A stretch of DNA of 64,000 nucleotides from Ligilactobacillus faecis (GTDB taxonomy: Bacteria > Bacillota > Bacilli > Lactobacillales > Lactobacillaceae): positions 1,214,501 through 1,278,500 of the forward strand of contig NZ_CP123639.1 of NCBI RefSeq assembly GCF_029889745.1, in the 5' to 3' direction. Under the pieces are notes generated by a model. That model searched no databases and was not told where the DNA came from. It saw only the letters and a list, made by a program, of their open reading frames with translations. The first letter of the stretch is position 1; the number at the start of each line of letters is the position of its first letter. Positions 28,009 to 39,544 of this stretch are shown here, one piece after another. A program made the position numbers and the translations under genes.

Positions 28009-28687
28009 ACAAGGCTTAGCTTCATATTTCGATTTTAGTACCGTCAACTGGCCAAACATGTGGGCAGCGACGTGGGAGACGATCTGGATGACAGTCGTTT
28101 CAGTCGTGATCGTGGCGGTCTTAGGGTTACTGTTAGGACTATTGTTATATGAGACATCTGATAGTCAAAGTTTAGCTGTACGCGGCTTGAACTGGATCGT
28201 GGCCTTATTTGTAAATGTCTTTCGTTCGATCCCATTCATCATTTTGATCGTTTTACTTTTACCAGTAACACAAGTGATCGTTGGTGCGATCACTGGAGCT
28301 AAGGCGGCGATCCCTTCGCTTGTTATCTCAGCGGCTCCGTTTTACGCTCGGTTAGTCGAATTGGCTTTCCACGAGATCGATGGTGGAGTTTTAGAGGCAG
28401 CTGAAGCGATGGGCGCGACTAAATGGCAGATCGTCTACAAAGTTTTGATCCCTGAAAGCTTACCAGCCTTAGTTTCTGGGATCACAGTCACGGCGATCTC
28501 TTTGATCGGTTATACCGCGATGGCAGGAGCGATCGGTGCTGGGGGCTTAGGTCAGTTAGCTTATACAGACGGGTTCCAATCGTATAACAACGCGATAACT
28601 TTAGTTGCAACAGCAGTGATCGTCGTGATCGTCTTTATTTTCCAATTTATCGGTGATCGTTCTGTTAAAGCATTAGATAAACGTTAA
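28001..28687 (+). CDS. metI: Methionine ABC transporter permease MetI
   Basis: Inner-membrane permease of 228 aa with about five TM helices. The coupling motif EAAEAMGATKWQIVYKVLIPESLP identifies the binding-protein-dependent transport family. Overlaps metN by 8 bp and is followed after 21 bp by metQ. Confidence 0.96.
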   Translation: MNEQGLASYFDFSTVNWPNMWAATWETIWMTVVSVVIVAVLGLLLGLLLYETSDSQSLAVRGLNWIVALFVNVFRSIPFIILIVLLLPVTQVIVGAITGAKAAIPSLVISAAPFYARLVELAFHEIDGGVLEAAEAMGATKWQIVYKVLIPESLPALVSGITVTAISLIGYTAMAGAIGAGGLGQLAYTDGFQSYNNAITLVATAVIVVIVFIFQFIGDRSVKALDKR

Positions 28688-28708
28688 AATTTAAAAGGAG
28701 GAATTATC

Positions 28709-29539
28709 ATGAAAAATTTTAAAAAGATCTTAGGGGCTACTTTAGCCACAGCAGCAGTAGTTTTTGGGGGCGCGCTTTTTAGTCAACGTGCCCAAGCAGA
28801 TACAACATTGACGGTGGGAGCTTCTTCTTCACCACATGCTAAAATTTTAGAACATGTCAAACCTGAGTTGAAAAAAGAAGGGATCGATTTAAAGATCAAA
28901 GTTTTCAACGACTACATTTTGCCAAACAAAGCTTTAGCTAATAAAGAATTAGATGCAAACTATTTCCAACATACACCATTTTTGACAAACTGGAACAAAA
29001 AGAACAATGGGACTTTGATCAATGCTGGTGGTGTTCACCTTGAACCGATCGGTGTTTATTCAAAGAAATATAAAAACCTAAAAGATCTCCCGAAAAATGC
29101 TACAGTTTATGTTTCAAGCAATGTCGCTGATTACGGTCGGGTCTTACAGATCTTTAAAGATGCAGGTCTGATCACTTTGAAAAAAGGTACTGATCTGACA
29201 AATGCAACTTTTGATGATATCAAAACAAATAAGAAAAATATTCAATTCAAGCATACCTTTGAAGCTAAATTGATGCCAAAACTTTATGAATCAAATGAAG
29301 CCGATGCTACAGTGATCAATGCTAACTATGCTGTACAAGCTGGGATCAATCCTGCTAAAACTGCGATCGCTCTAGAAAAGAAATCTTCACCATACGTCAA
29401 CATCATTGCGGTACGTAAAGGCGATAAGAACAAAACAGCGATCAAAAAATTAGTCAAAGCACTTCAATCTAAATCAACACAAAAATGGATCGAAAAAGAA
29501 TTTGACGGTGCTGTTTTACCTGCTAAAAGCACAAAATAA
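28709..29539 (+). CDS. metQ: Methionine-binding protein MetQ/NlpA, without a lipobox
   Basis: Substrate-binding component of MetNIQ, 276 aa. The N-terminal signal has a basic start and a hydrophobic core, and probably ends at the AQA site before DTTLTVG. The family hallmark TVGASSSPHAKILEHV follows, with YFQHTPFL and YAVQAGINP further on. MetQ of Gram-positive bacteria is normally a lipoprotein with a Cys at the cleavage site; no Cys is present in the signal region. The protein may be secreted, or retained by an uncleaved signal. AAAGGAGG sits nine bases before the ATG. Confidence 0.92.
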   Translation: MKNFKKILGATLATAAVVFGGALFSQRAQADTTLTVGASSSPHAKILEHVKPELKKEGIDLKIKVFNDYILPNKALANKELDANYFQHTPFLTNWNKKNNGTLINAGGVHLEPIGVYSKKYKNLKDLPKNATVYVSSNVADYGRVLQIFKDAGLITLKKGTDLTNATFDDIKTNKKNIQFKHTFEAKLMPKLYESNEADATVINANYAVQAGINPAKTAIALEKKSSPYVNIIAVRKGDKNKTAIKKLVKALQSKSTQKWIEKEFDGAVLPAKSTK

Positions 29540-29547
29540 GTAGAAAA

Positions 29548-29573
29548 AGGCTAGGACGATCCTAGTCTTTTTT
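29548..29573 (+). terminator. metNIQ terminator
   Basis: The stem AGGCTAGGA/TCCTAGTCT with a 3-nt loop is followed by six T. Confidence 0.82.
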
Positions 29574-29667
29574 GTTTTTACTGGGAATATTTTTTCTTTT
29601 AGACAAAAGATGATATTATTATAGATAAGAAACCTAAGTTTAATTTTTGAAATGGGGATGGAAATAT

Positions 29668-31002
29668 ATGTCTAGTGGTCAGGCGTTAACCAATCTGATC
29701 ATCATTTTAGTTGTTTTTTATTTTGCAGCCTTTTTTGTGGCGGCTGAATTTGCGATCGTCTCGGTCCGCAAAAGTGCGATCGAAAGTGCACTTGAAGCAG
29801 GAAACGGTAATAAGCGTAAGCTCAAGTTAGCCTTAAAGATGGTCACGAATATGAATGAGTATCTTTCAACGACCCAAGTCGGGATCTCAACAACAGGGAT
29901 CATTTTAGGGTGGATCGGGGCTGATACTTTGACAAAGATCTTGACTGATCTTTTAGGTTTTATGCCGATCAATCATGCGACGACTGTTGCGATCAGTGCT
30001 GTTTTAGGGGTCGTGATCTTGACTTACCTTGAAGTGGTCGTAACTGAGATCGTACCTAAAAACATCAGTATCGATATGCCCCTTAAAGTGATGATGTTTA
30101 TCGTCACACCGTTACATTATTTTCATGTTGCCTTTTATCCGTTTGTCTGGTTATTGAATGCTTCAGCTTCAGGGATCGTGCGCTTAGTTGGCTTAAAACC
30201 AGCTGGCGAGGGGCAAGATGTTTTGTCACAAAATGAGATCTTGAATATTTCACGGAATGCGGTAACTGGTGGGGCGATCGATAAAGATGATTTTGTCTAT
30301 ATGCAACGGGCTTTTGAATTCAATGATAAAGTTGCCAAAGATATCATGATCGATCGGACGAGTTTAGAAGTGGTCGATATCACCGATACGGTCCGGGATG
30401 TGATCAATAAGTATTTAGATAAAAAATATACTCGTTATCCAGTCGTGGCTAACAATGACAAAGATAAGATCTTAGGTTACGTTTATATCTACGACATGAT
30501 CCGTCAAGCACAAGTTGATGATTCAGTTCGGATCAGTAAGTTGATGCGGACGATCATCACGGTACCTGAAGTAACTCCGATCCAGAAATTATTACAAAGT
30601 ATGATCCAAAAGCAGACCCCGATCGTTGTCGTCCTTGATGAATATGGGGGCACTAGTGGGATCGTAACTGACCGTGATATTTATGAAGAACTCTTTGGAA
30701 CAGTTCGTGATGAAGCTGATGATGTGATCGAAGAAGATATCGTCGATAATCATGATGGAACTTATCGGGTCTCAGGGAAGACGACATTGTATGATTTTGA
30801 ACGTTACTTCAATGTTTCGATCAAAGATTTTCAAGAGGCTGAAAGTGTCACGATCGCTGGATATCTCTTAGAAAATTACAAGATCAAACTTGGAGCAGTT
30901 GTGACGTTAGGCGACTTAGAGATCAAAGTCACTGACTTTAGCCGCAATTATATCGAATGGCTCGAAGTCAAGAATCAAGCTCAAACAGAAGAAACAAAAT
31001 AG
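29668..31002 (+). CDS. CNNM/CorC-family membrane protein (DUF21-CBS-CorC_HlyC)
   Basis: Integral membrane protein of 444 aa from the ATG at 29668. The N-terminal DUF21/CNNM transmembrane domain (about 1-180) includes FFVAAEFAIVSVRKSAIESALE and EVVVTEIVPKNISI. A pair of CBS domains follows (about 205-335; MIDRTSLEVVDIT, IVVVLDEYGGTSGIVTDRDI), then the C-terminal CorC_HlyC domain (about 350-430; DGTYRVSGKTTLYDFERYF). Members are linked to Mg2+ or Co2+ efflux. An in-frame codon at 29647 would add seven residues; the later ATG has GGGGATGG upstream. Monocistronic with its own terminator. Confidence 0.87.
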   Translation: MSSGQALTNLIIILVVFYFAAFFVAAEFAIVSVRKSAIESALEAGNGNKRKLKLALKMVTNMNEYLSTTQVGISTTGIILGWIGADTLTKILTDLLGFMPINHATTVAISAVLGVVILTYLEVVVTEIVPKNISIDMPLKVMMFIVTPLHYFHVAFYPFVWLLNASASGIVRLVGLKPAGEGQDVLSQNEILNISRNAVTGGAIDKDDFVYMQRAFEFNDKVAKDIMIDRTSLEVVDITDTVRDVINKYLDKKYTRYPVVANNDKDKILGYVYIYDMIRQAQVDDSVRISKLMRTIITVPEVTPIQKLLQSMIQKQTPIVVVLDEYGGTSGIVTDRDIYEELFGTVRDEADDVIEEDIVDNHDGTYRVSGKTTLYDFERYFNVSIKDFQEAESVTIAGYLLENYKIKLGAVVTLGDLEIKVTDFSRNYIEWLEVKNQAQTEETK

Positions 31003-31008
31003 TGTCAG

Positions 31009-31043
31009 ATAAGTGTTCAAGTCAACTTGAGCACTTATTTTTT
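31009..31043 (+). terminator. Terminator of the CNNM/CorC gene
   Basis: A 13-bp stem, ATAAGTGTTCAAG/CTTGAGCACTTAT, with loop TCAA and a T-run. Confidence 0.85.
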
Positions 31044-31115
31044 ACTAGTAAAAAGAATAAACGATGAGGTAAAATAAGTTCAAAGACGAGCTATTTTAGA
31101 TCGAGGAGGAAAAAA

Positions 31116-31529
31116 ATGAAGCAAGTGGCCGCAGCAGTGATCGTTTCTGAAGGAAAGATCTTAGCAGCTAAACGTAAAAAAGAGCGTCTCGGTGGAGGCT
31201 TTTGGGAGTTTCCAGGCGGAAAAGTCGAATTGGGCGAGACGGCAAAAGAAGCTTGTAAGCGTGAAGTCAAAGAAGAGCTGGGCGATGAGTGTCAGGTCTA
31301 TGGACGTTTACCTGTAAAGCGTACTTATCAAATGCCTTATGGAGAATTGACGATCGACTTTTTTTGGACAAAACTTTTGACAAAAAATTTACACTTAGTC
31401 GCAGCTAGCGAATATCGGTGGCTCAAACCGACTGAGTTAGCTGAAGTAAAATGGCTCGAAGCTTCTAAAGAAGCACTGGAATTGATCAAACAAACTGATC
31501 TAGAAAAGGTGATCTCAAATGGAAAATGA
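31116..31529 (+). CDS. Nudix hydrolase, MutT-like (8-oxo-dGTP pyrophosphatase type)
   Basis: 137 aa. The N-terminus MKQVAAAVIVSEGKILAAKRKK and the complete Nudix box GKVELGETAKEACKREVKEELG are typical of MutT-type sanitising enzymes that hydrolyse oxidised nucleoside triphosphates. GAGGAGG lies upstream of the ATG. The 3' end overlaps the start of the PLD-helicase gene by 11 bp, so the pair is probably co-translated. The exact substrate is inferred. Confidence 0.87.
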   Translation: MKQVAAAVIVSEGKILAAKRKKERLGGGFWEFPGGKVELGETAKEACKREVKEELGDECQVYGRLPVKRTYQMPYGELTIDFFWTKLLTKNLHLVAASEYRWLKPTELAEVKWLEASKEALELIKQTDLEKVISNGK

Positions 31530-34401
31530 AGCTTTAAAAGAAGCACTTTTAGCAGGACTGATCGATAGCGAGCAGTATGAGGCTAACGATAATTATGGCC
31601 CTAAATTGATCACTAATAATGCGACCGAGACTGTGTGGGAATATTTACAGCAAGAACTTTTGACCTGTCAAAAATTTGTGTTAGCGCCTGCGTTTATCAC
31701 AAGCGAGATGTTAGTTGCGTTAAAAATAACATTAGCGCAATTATCCCAAAAAGGCGTGCACGGGACGATCTTGACCTCGGACTATTTAGGTTTTAATACG
31801 CCTGAAATGTTTACGGAATTATTGAAACTGCCAAATGTGACAGTCAAGATCGTTCAGACCCCAGGCTTCCATGCTAAAGGTTACTTCTTTTGGCATAAAG
31901 ATCATCAAACAGCGTATATCGGGAGTTCAAATTTTACCCGCCAGGCATTATTGAAAAATAGTGAATTGAACCTAAAGATCTCGAGTCAAACTAAAGGACG
32001 GTTGGCCCAAGAGATCTTTACCCAGTTAGCGAACTTTGAACAAGAAGCGCTTGTGCTCGATCAGACTTTTATTACAAATTATCGCAAAAATTACGTAGCT
32101 CCAGTGATCCAAAGGCCAAAACAGCGACCAAGCAAACTGGCGCCAAATAAAATGCAGACCGAAGCTTTGAAAAAACTCCAAATTTTGCGTACAAAAGAAA
32201 AGGCCAAAAAAGCTTTGATCATCTCAGCGACTGGAACTGGGAAGACTTATTTAGGTGCTTTTGATGTTAAAAATTATGCTCCAAAACGCTTTTTATATGT
32301 CGTTCACCGCGAACAGATCTTACACAAGACGTTGGAGAGTTTTCAAAAGGTTTTAGGGGGAGCTCGTTTTGATTATGGAATCTATGGTGGAGGACAGCAT
32401 GAAAAAAAGACGAAGTATGTATTTGCAACGATCCAAGCATTAGCGCGTCCTGAAAATTTAGCGCAATTTGCTGCCGATGAGTTTGATTATATTTTAGTTG
32501 ATGAAGCCCATCACGTTGGAGCAGCTAGTTATCAACGCTTGATGGCTCACTTTGAGCCAGCTTTTTGGCTAGGGATGACAGCAACACCAGAACGTATGGA
32601 TGATTTTGATGTTTATCAAGCTTTTGATCATCAGATCGCTTACGAGATCAGTTTAGAAGACGCCCTTGCAGAAGAAATGTTGTGTCCCTTTGATTATATC
32701 GGAGTCACTGATTACGAATTTTTAGGGGAGACAGTGTCTGAAAAGGCGACTTTGAGCCAATTGACTGCCCCAGAGCGAGTCAAGCATATTTTAAAACAGC
32801 TTGCTTACTATGGAAACGAGACAAGTCGTGGAGGCCTTGTTTTTTGTAGTCGACAAGATGAGGCCAAAGCGCTGGCCAAGGCATTCTCTGCTCAAGGCTA
32901 TCCGAGTTTAGCGTTGACTAATAATGATAGTTCAAGTGCTAGAAAAAAAGCCGTCCAAAAATTAGAAGCTGGACAACTTAAGTATTTGATCACAGTTGAT
33001 ATTTTCAATGAAGGGATCGATATCCCTTGTGTCGATCAAGTGGTCTTATTGCGTAATACGCAGTCAAAGATCGTTTTTGCCCAGCAATTAGGACGCGGGT
33101 TGCGACGTTTTCCTCAAAAAGAAAGTGTTCTCGTGTTGGACTTTATCGGTAATTATAAAAATAACTATTTGATCCCACAAGCTTTGACAAATGACCGTTT
33201 TTTAAATAAAGATCGGTTGTTAGCAGATCTGAAAAAGACAGTCGTCTATCACTTGGCAACGATCAATTTTGATCTGATCTCGCGTCAACGGATCTTTGAA
33301 GCGATCGCTAGCACTAAACTTGATGCGCTCAAACGCCTGCGTCAAAGCTATGAGCGCTTGAAAAAGAAATTAGGTCGGACTCCATGGCGTTATGATTTCT
33401 ATCAAGAAAATGAGCTTGATCCGCAGATCTTTACGCAAAATCAAAATTTAAATGGATATTACGCTTTATTGAAACGTTTAAAAGTCGTTGCGGCGCTTCC
33501 GAAAAAAGCTGAGCAATATTTATATTTTTTGGAAAACGAACTTCTGAATGGGAAAAGAAAGCATGAATTACTTTTGCTAGAAGCGCTCCTAGCTAAAAAT
33601 AGTCTTTCGCAAACAGAATTTAGGCAGCTTTTAAGGCAAAATAACTGTTATTGTGATGAACAAGTGCTCGCTTCAGTGCAAGAGATCTTATCTTTACGCT
33701 TTTTTGCAGTCAAAGCAGGGAAAACACTTCGGCAAGATCTTTACGGAAAAGAGCCACTGATCGTTGTAAAAGATGCGACTTATATGTTTAATGAAACTGT
33801 ACGTAACTTTTTACAGCTAGAACTTTTTAAAACGCATTTTATAGATATCATCAAAACAGGTCTTGCTTTGAGTGCTGAATATGCAAGCGAGCGACGCTTC
33901 ACATTGTATCAAAAGTATACGCGTAAGGATGTCTGTCGTTTACTTGATTGGCGTAAAGACATCAGCGCCCCACTGTATGGTTATCGCGTGGTCGCAGATG
34001 TTTGTCCGATCTTTATCACTTATCGACCGCAGACACTAAAGCATGGTTATCAAAATGAGATCACTAATAATGAACAGATCAAGTGGTATACGCGGAGTCC
34101 CCGTTCCTTGGCTTCTAAAGAAGTTCAAGAGCTTTTAGCACAAGATGAGCAAGGGCGGGCAAAAGTGCAACTTCCGCTATTTATCAAACCAACGGATGCC
34201 TTTCAAGCGGAATTTTATTATGTTGGGCAAGCAACGATCGATCCTAAGTCGGTCCAAGAAGAAGAGTTGCTCAAAAACGGAAAGAAACGTAAAGCAGTCA
34301 GCATGAAGTTATGCTTTGAAAAGCCATTGCCGTTATGGCTCCAAGCTGAATTAAAAGCAGCTGAACATCAAAGTCAAGATCGCAGTGATCACGAATATTA
34401 G
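31519..34401 (+). CDS. PLD nuclease - SF2 helicase - DUF3427 protein
   Basis: Cytosolic multidomain protein of 960 aa. Residues about 1-185 form a phospholipase-D-type nuclease half-site: H118-x-K120 in GFHAKGYFFW and GSSNFTRQALLKNSELN. The SF2 helicase follows, with Walker A SATGTGKTYLG (about 235), DEAH box ILVDEAHHVGAAS, GMTATPERMD, and motif VI QQLGRGLRRFP. The C-terminal 350 residues fit the DUF3427 region. This architecture is common in Firmicutes and suggests repair or restriction of damaged or foreign DNA. Overlap with the MutT-like gene suggests a joint role in coping with altered nucleotides or DNA (inference). Confidence 0.83.
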   Translation: MENEALKEALLAGLIDSEQYEANDNYGPKLITNNATETVWEYLQQELLTCQKFVLAPAFITSEMLVALKITLAQLSQKGVHGTILTSDYLGFNTPEMFTELLKLPNVTVKIVQTPGFHAKGYFFWHKDHQTAYIGSSNFTRQALLKNSELNLKISSQTKGRLAQEIFTQLANFEQEALVLDQTFITNYRKNYVAPVIQRPKQRPSKLAPNKMQTEALKKLQILRTKEKAKKALIISATGTGKTYLGAFDVKNYAPKRFLYVVHREQILHKTLESFQKVLGGARFDYGIYGGGQHEKKTKYVFATIQALARPENLAQFAADEFDYILVDEAHHVGAASYQRLMAHFEPAFWLGMTATPERMDDFDVYQAFDHQIAYEISLEDALAEEMLCPFDYIGVTDYEFLGETVSEKATLSQLTAPERVKHILKQLAYYGNETSRGGLVFCSRQDEAKALAKAFSAQGYPSLALTNNDSSSARKKAVQKLEAGQLKYLITVDIFNEGIDIPCVDQVVLLRNTQSKIVFAQQLGRGLRRFPQKESVLVLDFIGNYKNNYLIPQALTNDRFLNKDRLLADLKKTVVYHLATINFDLISRQRIFEAIASTKLDALKRLRQSYERLKKKLGRTPWRYDFYQENELDPQIFTQNQNLNGYYALLKRLKVVAALPKKAEQYLYFLENELLNGKRKHELLLLEALLAKNSLSQTEFRQLLRQNNCYCDEQVLASVQEILSLRFFAVKAGKTLRQDLYGKEPLIVVKDATYMFNETVRNFLQLELFKTHFIDIIKTGLALSAEYASERRFTLYQKYTRKDVCRLLDWRKDISAPLYGYRVVADVCPIFITYRPQTLKHGYQNEITNNEQIKWYTRSPRSLASKEVQELLAQDEQGRAKVQLPLFIKPTDAFQAEFYYVGQATIDPKSVQEEELLKNGKKRKAVSMKLCFEKPLPLWLQAELKAAEHQSQDRSDHEY

Positions 34402-34487
34402 AAAACGATTTTTATAAAATTAAAGATTTTTCCCCAAAATAATGAGTCAAAGGGTTGCAATCGTAAAGATTTTTTTGTAAATTATAA

Positions 34488-36011
<1,524 letters not shown>

Positions 36012-36021
36012 TAATAAAGAG

Positions 36022-36088
36022 AGTCTCTGTCAAACAAGAGAGACTGGTAGATACTTCCTACAAAGTACTTTGTGGGAAGTATTTTTTT
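36022..36088 (+). terminator. guaB terminator, double hairpin
   Basis: A first stem, AGTCTCT/AGAGACT (36022-36045), precedes a 16-bp stem, ATACTTCCTACAAAGT/ACTTTGTGGGAAGTAT (36051-36082), followed by seven T. The second hairpin strongly resembles one inside the ISL3 element at 53754-53787 (ACTTCCTACAA/TTGTGGGAAGT plus T-run). Confidence 0.8.
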
Positions 36089-36513
36089 GTGTCCCGCCTT
36101 GATAGAAGCGATCAGGCTCAGGCGCTCAAAAAAGAGCTGTGATAACTTATCTGAGATTTACGATAATGAAGATAAGTTTTTCCAAGGCGCCATGCTTTCG
36201 CAGGAAAATTTTTTGAATATACGTTTCACATATGCTGTCATAAATGAGAAGTAACTTTTTTAGGAAAATTTCTGCTATATACTAGCTTCATAAAGTGAGC
36301 GAACAGATCAAAGAAATGAGGCAGATCAATATATCTAAGGTAGTGTGGTAGACGCTGCCTTTTTTTGTGGGAAAATTCCCAGCAGTTGAAACTTTGTTCT
36401 CCTACTTGAAAGGAAGTCTCACTTTTCTAAAAAATGCTGAAAGCGAATACATTAAATGCTATGCTTAGAGTGTCAAAGGAGTTAAAGCTTTTTAGGAAAG
36501 GTAGTGAGTTTAA
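36089..36513 (+). ncRNA. Non-coding interval with a candidate small RNA (about 36290-36367)
   Basis: No convincing ORF. A foldable segment at 36118-36195 has the outer pair GGCGC/GCGCC around AACTTATCT/AGATAAGTT. An extended -10 (TGCTATATACT, 36273-36283) is followed about 75 bp later by a terminator with stem GGCAG/CTGCC and seven T, ending near 36367. That is a plausible short untranslated RNA, or an attenuated leader of the downstream PTS gene. The segment GCGCCATGCTTTCGCAGGA (36186 onward) closely resembles GCGCGCATGCTTTCGCCGGA near 19388. No known RNA family was recognised. Confidence 0.4.
36438..36451 (+). promoter_or_regulatory. Candidate CcpA cre site upstream of the PTS gene
   Basis: TGAAAGCGAATACA matches the cre consensus TGWAARCGYTWNCW at 12 of 14 positions. 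It lies about 65 bp before the PTS start, next to a TGCTATGCT -10-like element, as expected for glucose repression of an alpha-glucoside operon. Confidence 0.6.
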
Positions 36514-38121
36514 ATGATGGAGAAGATCCAACGCTTTGGGGGAGCGATGTTTACACCCGTGTTACTCTTTTCTTTTGCAGGGATCATGGTCTCGATCGCG
36601 ATCGTTTTGACTAACCCGTTATTAGTTGGCACTCTCGCAACTAAGGGAACGCTCTGGTATAACTTTTGGAAGATCGTTGAAAATGGTTCGTGGACTGTTT
36701 TCAATAATATGGAGCTTTTGTTTGTGATAGGGTTACCGATCGGGTTAGCTAAAACAGCGAATGCACGCGCGGTCATGGAAGCAGTTGTGACGTATTTGAC
36801 CTTCAATTATTTCATCAATACGATGTTGCAATTATCAGGGTCAAGTTTTGGCGTTAATTTCAAGCAAGCAGCTGGTGGAGACAGTGGCCTAAAGTTGATC
36901 GCAGGGATCAAAACGTTAGATACCGGGATCATCGGTGCGATCTTTATCTCAGCGCTAGTCGTGTATTTACACAATCGCTATTTTGAAAAGAAATTGCCAG
37001 ATTTCTTAGGGATCTTTCAAGGATCGTCTTATGTTGTCGTGTTAGGTTTCTTCTTGATGTTGCCGGTTGCTTTATTGACTTGTTTTATCTGGCCAAAGGT
37101 CCAATTGGGGATCGGGTCTTTACAAGCGCTTTTAGCAACTTCAGGTGTCGTTGGCGTTTGGATCTATACTTTCTTAGAACGGATCTTGATCCCGACTGGA
37201 CTACATCACTTTGTGTATACACCATTTGTTTTTGGACCAGCTGTCGTCGAAGGAGGGATCACGCAGTATTGGTTTGCACACTTAAATGAATTTTCACATT
37301 CAACGAAAGCCTTGAAAACTCTTTTCCCAGAAGGTGGCTTTGCCTTACATGGGAATTCAAAAGTTTTCGGTGCTCCTGGGATCGCAGCGGCCTTTTATTT
37401 CACCGCTCGGCCTGAAAATCGGAAAAAAGTGCTTTCGATGCTGATCCCTGTTACTTTGACGGCTGTCTTATCGGGGATCACCGAGCCACTTGAATTTACT
37501 TTCTTGTTCTTATCACCACCGTTGTTTGCGATCCACGCTGTCTTAGCGGCGACTTTAGCAGCGACGCTTTATACCTTTGGAGTCGTTGGTGATATGGGGG
37601 GAGGCTTGATCGATCTCTTGACTAGAAATTGGATCCCAGTTTTTTCAAATCACGCTGGGATGGTCGTGACCCATATCGTGATCGGTTTGATCTTTACGCT
37701 TATCTGGTTTGTTGTCTTTAAATTCTTGATCGAAAAATTCAATATCATGACGCCAGGACGTGACTTAGATCAAGAAGCAGATATCAAACTTTATTCCAAA
37801 CAAGATTATAAAGATAAACAAGCTGGAAAAGCGCCAGCTAGTCAAAGTCAAGCTCAAAGTCCAAATGCGCAGTATCGAAAGCAAGCAGCGATCTATCTTG
37901 AAGCGGTCGGCGGAAAAGACAATGTCGAGAAGGTGAACAACTGTGCGACACGGTTACGTTTGACGGTCAAAGATCCAAGTTTAGTTGGATCTGATGCAGC
38001 GTTTAAAGCTGGCGGAGCTCACGGAGTGGTAAGAAAAGGTAATGCTTTACAAGTTATTGTTGGTTTAGATGTTCCACAAGTCAAAGAACAGTTTGAAGAA
38101 TTAATGAAGATCAATGGATAA
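36514..38121 (+). CDS. PTS transporter EIICB, alpha-glucoside/maltose type
   Basis: Membrane permease of 535 aa. The EIIC domain (about 1-425) has some ten TM segments and motifs HHFVYTPFVFGP and GITEPLEFTFLFLSP. A Gln/Ser/Ala-rich linker (about 435-455) leads to a C-terminal EIIB domain with the phosphorylated Cys in VEKVNNCATRLRLTV. There is no EIIA domain or separate EIIA gene nearby, so it must take phosphate from a EIIA encoded elsewhere. It lies 14 bp before a GH4 6-phospho-alpha-glucosidase, which indicates uptake of maltose-like alpha-glucosides. A cre-like site lies upstream. Confidence 0.9.
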   Translation: MMEKIQRFGGAMFTPVLLFSFAGIMVSIAIVLTNPLLVGTLATKGTLWYNFWKIVENGSWTVFNNMELLFVIGLPIGLAKTANARAVMEAVVTYLTFNYFINTMLQLSGSSFGVNFKQAAGGDSGLKLIAGIKTLDTGIIGAIFISALVVYLHNRYFEKKLPDFLGIFQGSSYVVVLGFFLMLPVALLTCFIWPKVQLGIGSLQALLATSGVVGVWIYTFLERILIPTGLHHFVYTPFVFGPAVVEGGITQYWFAHLNEFSHSTKALKTLFPEGGFALHGNSKVFGAPGIAAAFYFTARPENRKKVLSMLIPVTLTAVLSGITEPLEFTFLFLSPPLFAIHAVLAATLAATLYTFGVVGDMGGGLIDLLTRNWIPVFSNHAGMVVTHIVIGLIFTLIWFVVFKFLIEKFNIMTPGRDLDQEADIKLYSKQDYKDKQAGKAPASQSQAQSPNAQYRKQAAIYLEAVGGKDNVEKVNNCATRLRLTVKDPSLVGSDAAFKAGGAHGVVRKGNALQVIVGLDVPQVKEQFEELMKING

Positions 38122-38132
38122 TGGAGGAATAA

Positions 38133-39476
<1,344 letters not shown>

Positions 39477-39501
39477 GATAACTTTAGACGATCGTTAGTC
39501 T

Positions 39502-39520
39502 TATGCTATAATTTAGCATA
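39502..39520 (+). promoter_or_regulatory. Palindromic operator over the rpiR -10 box
   Basis: TATGCTATAATTTAGCATA is an imperfectly centred inverted repeat (TATGCTA/TAGCATA) that contains the TATAAT of the promoter for the RpiR-type gene. This suggests negative autoregulation or control by the encoded regulator. A related TAAATGCTATGCTTAG occurs before the PTS gene at about 36453-36468. Confidence 0.5.
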
Positions 39521-39544
39521 GTCTTAATGATCGGGGGAAAAAGC

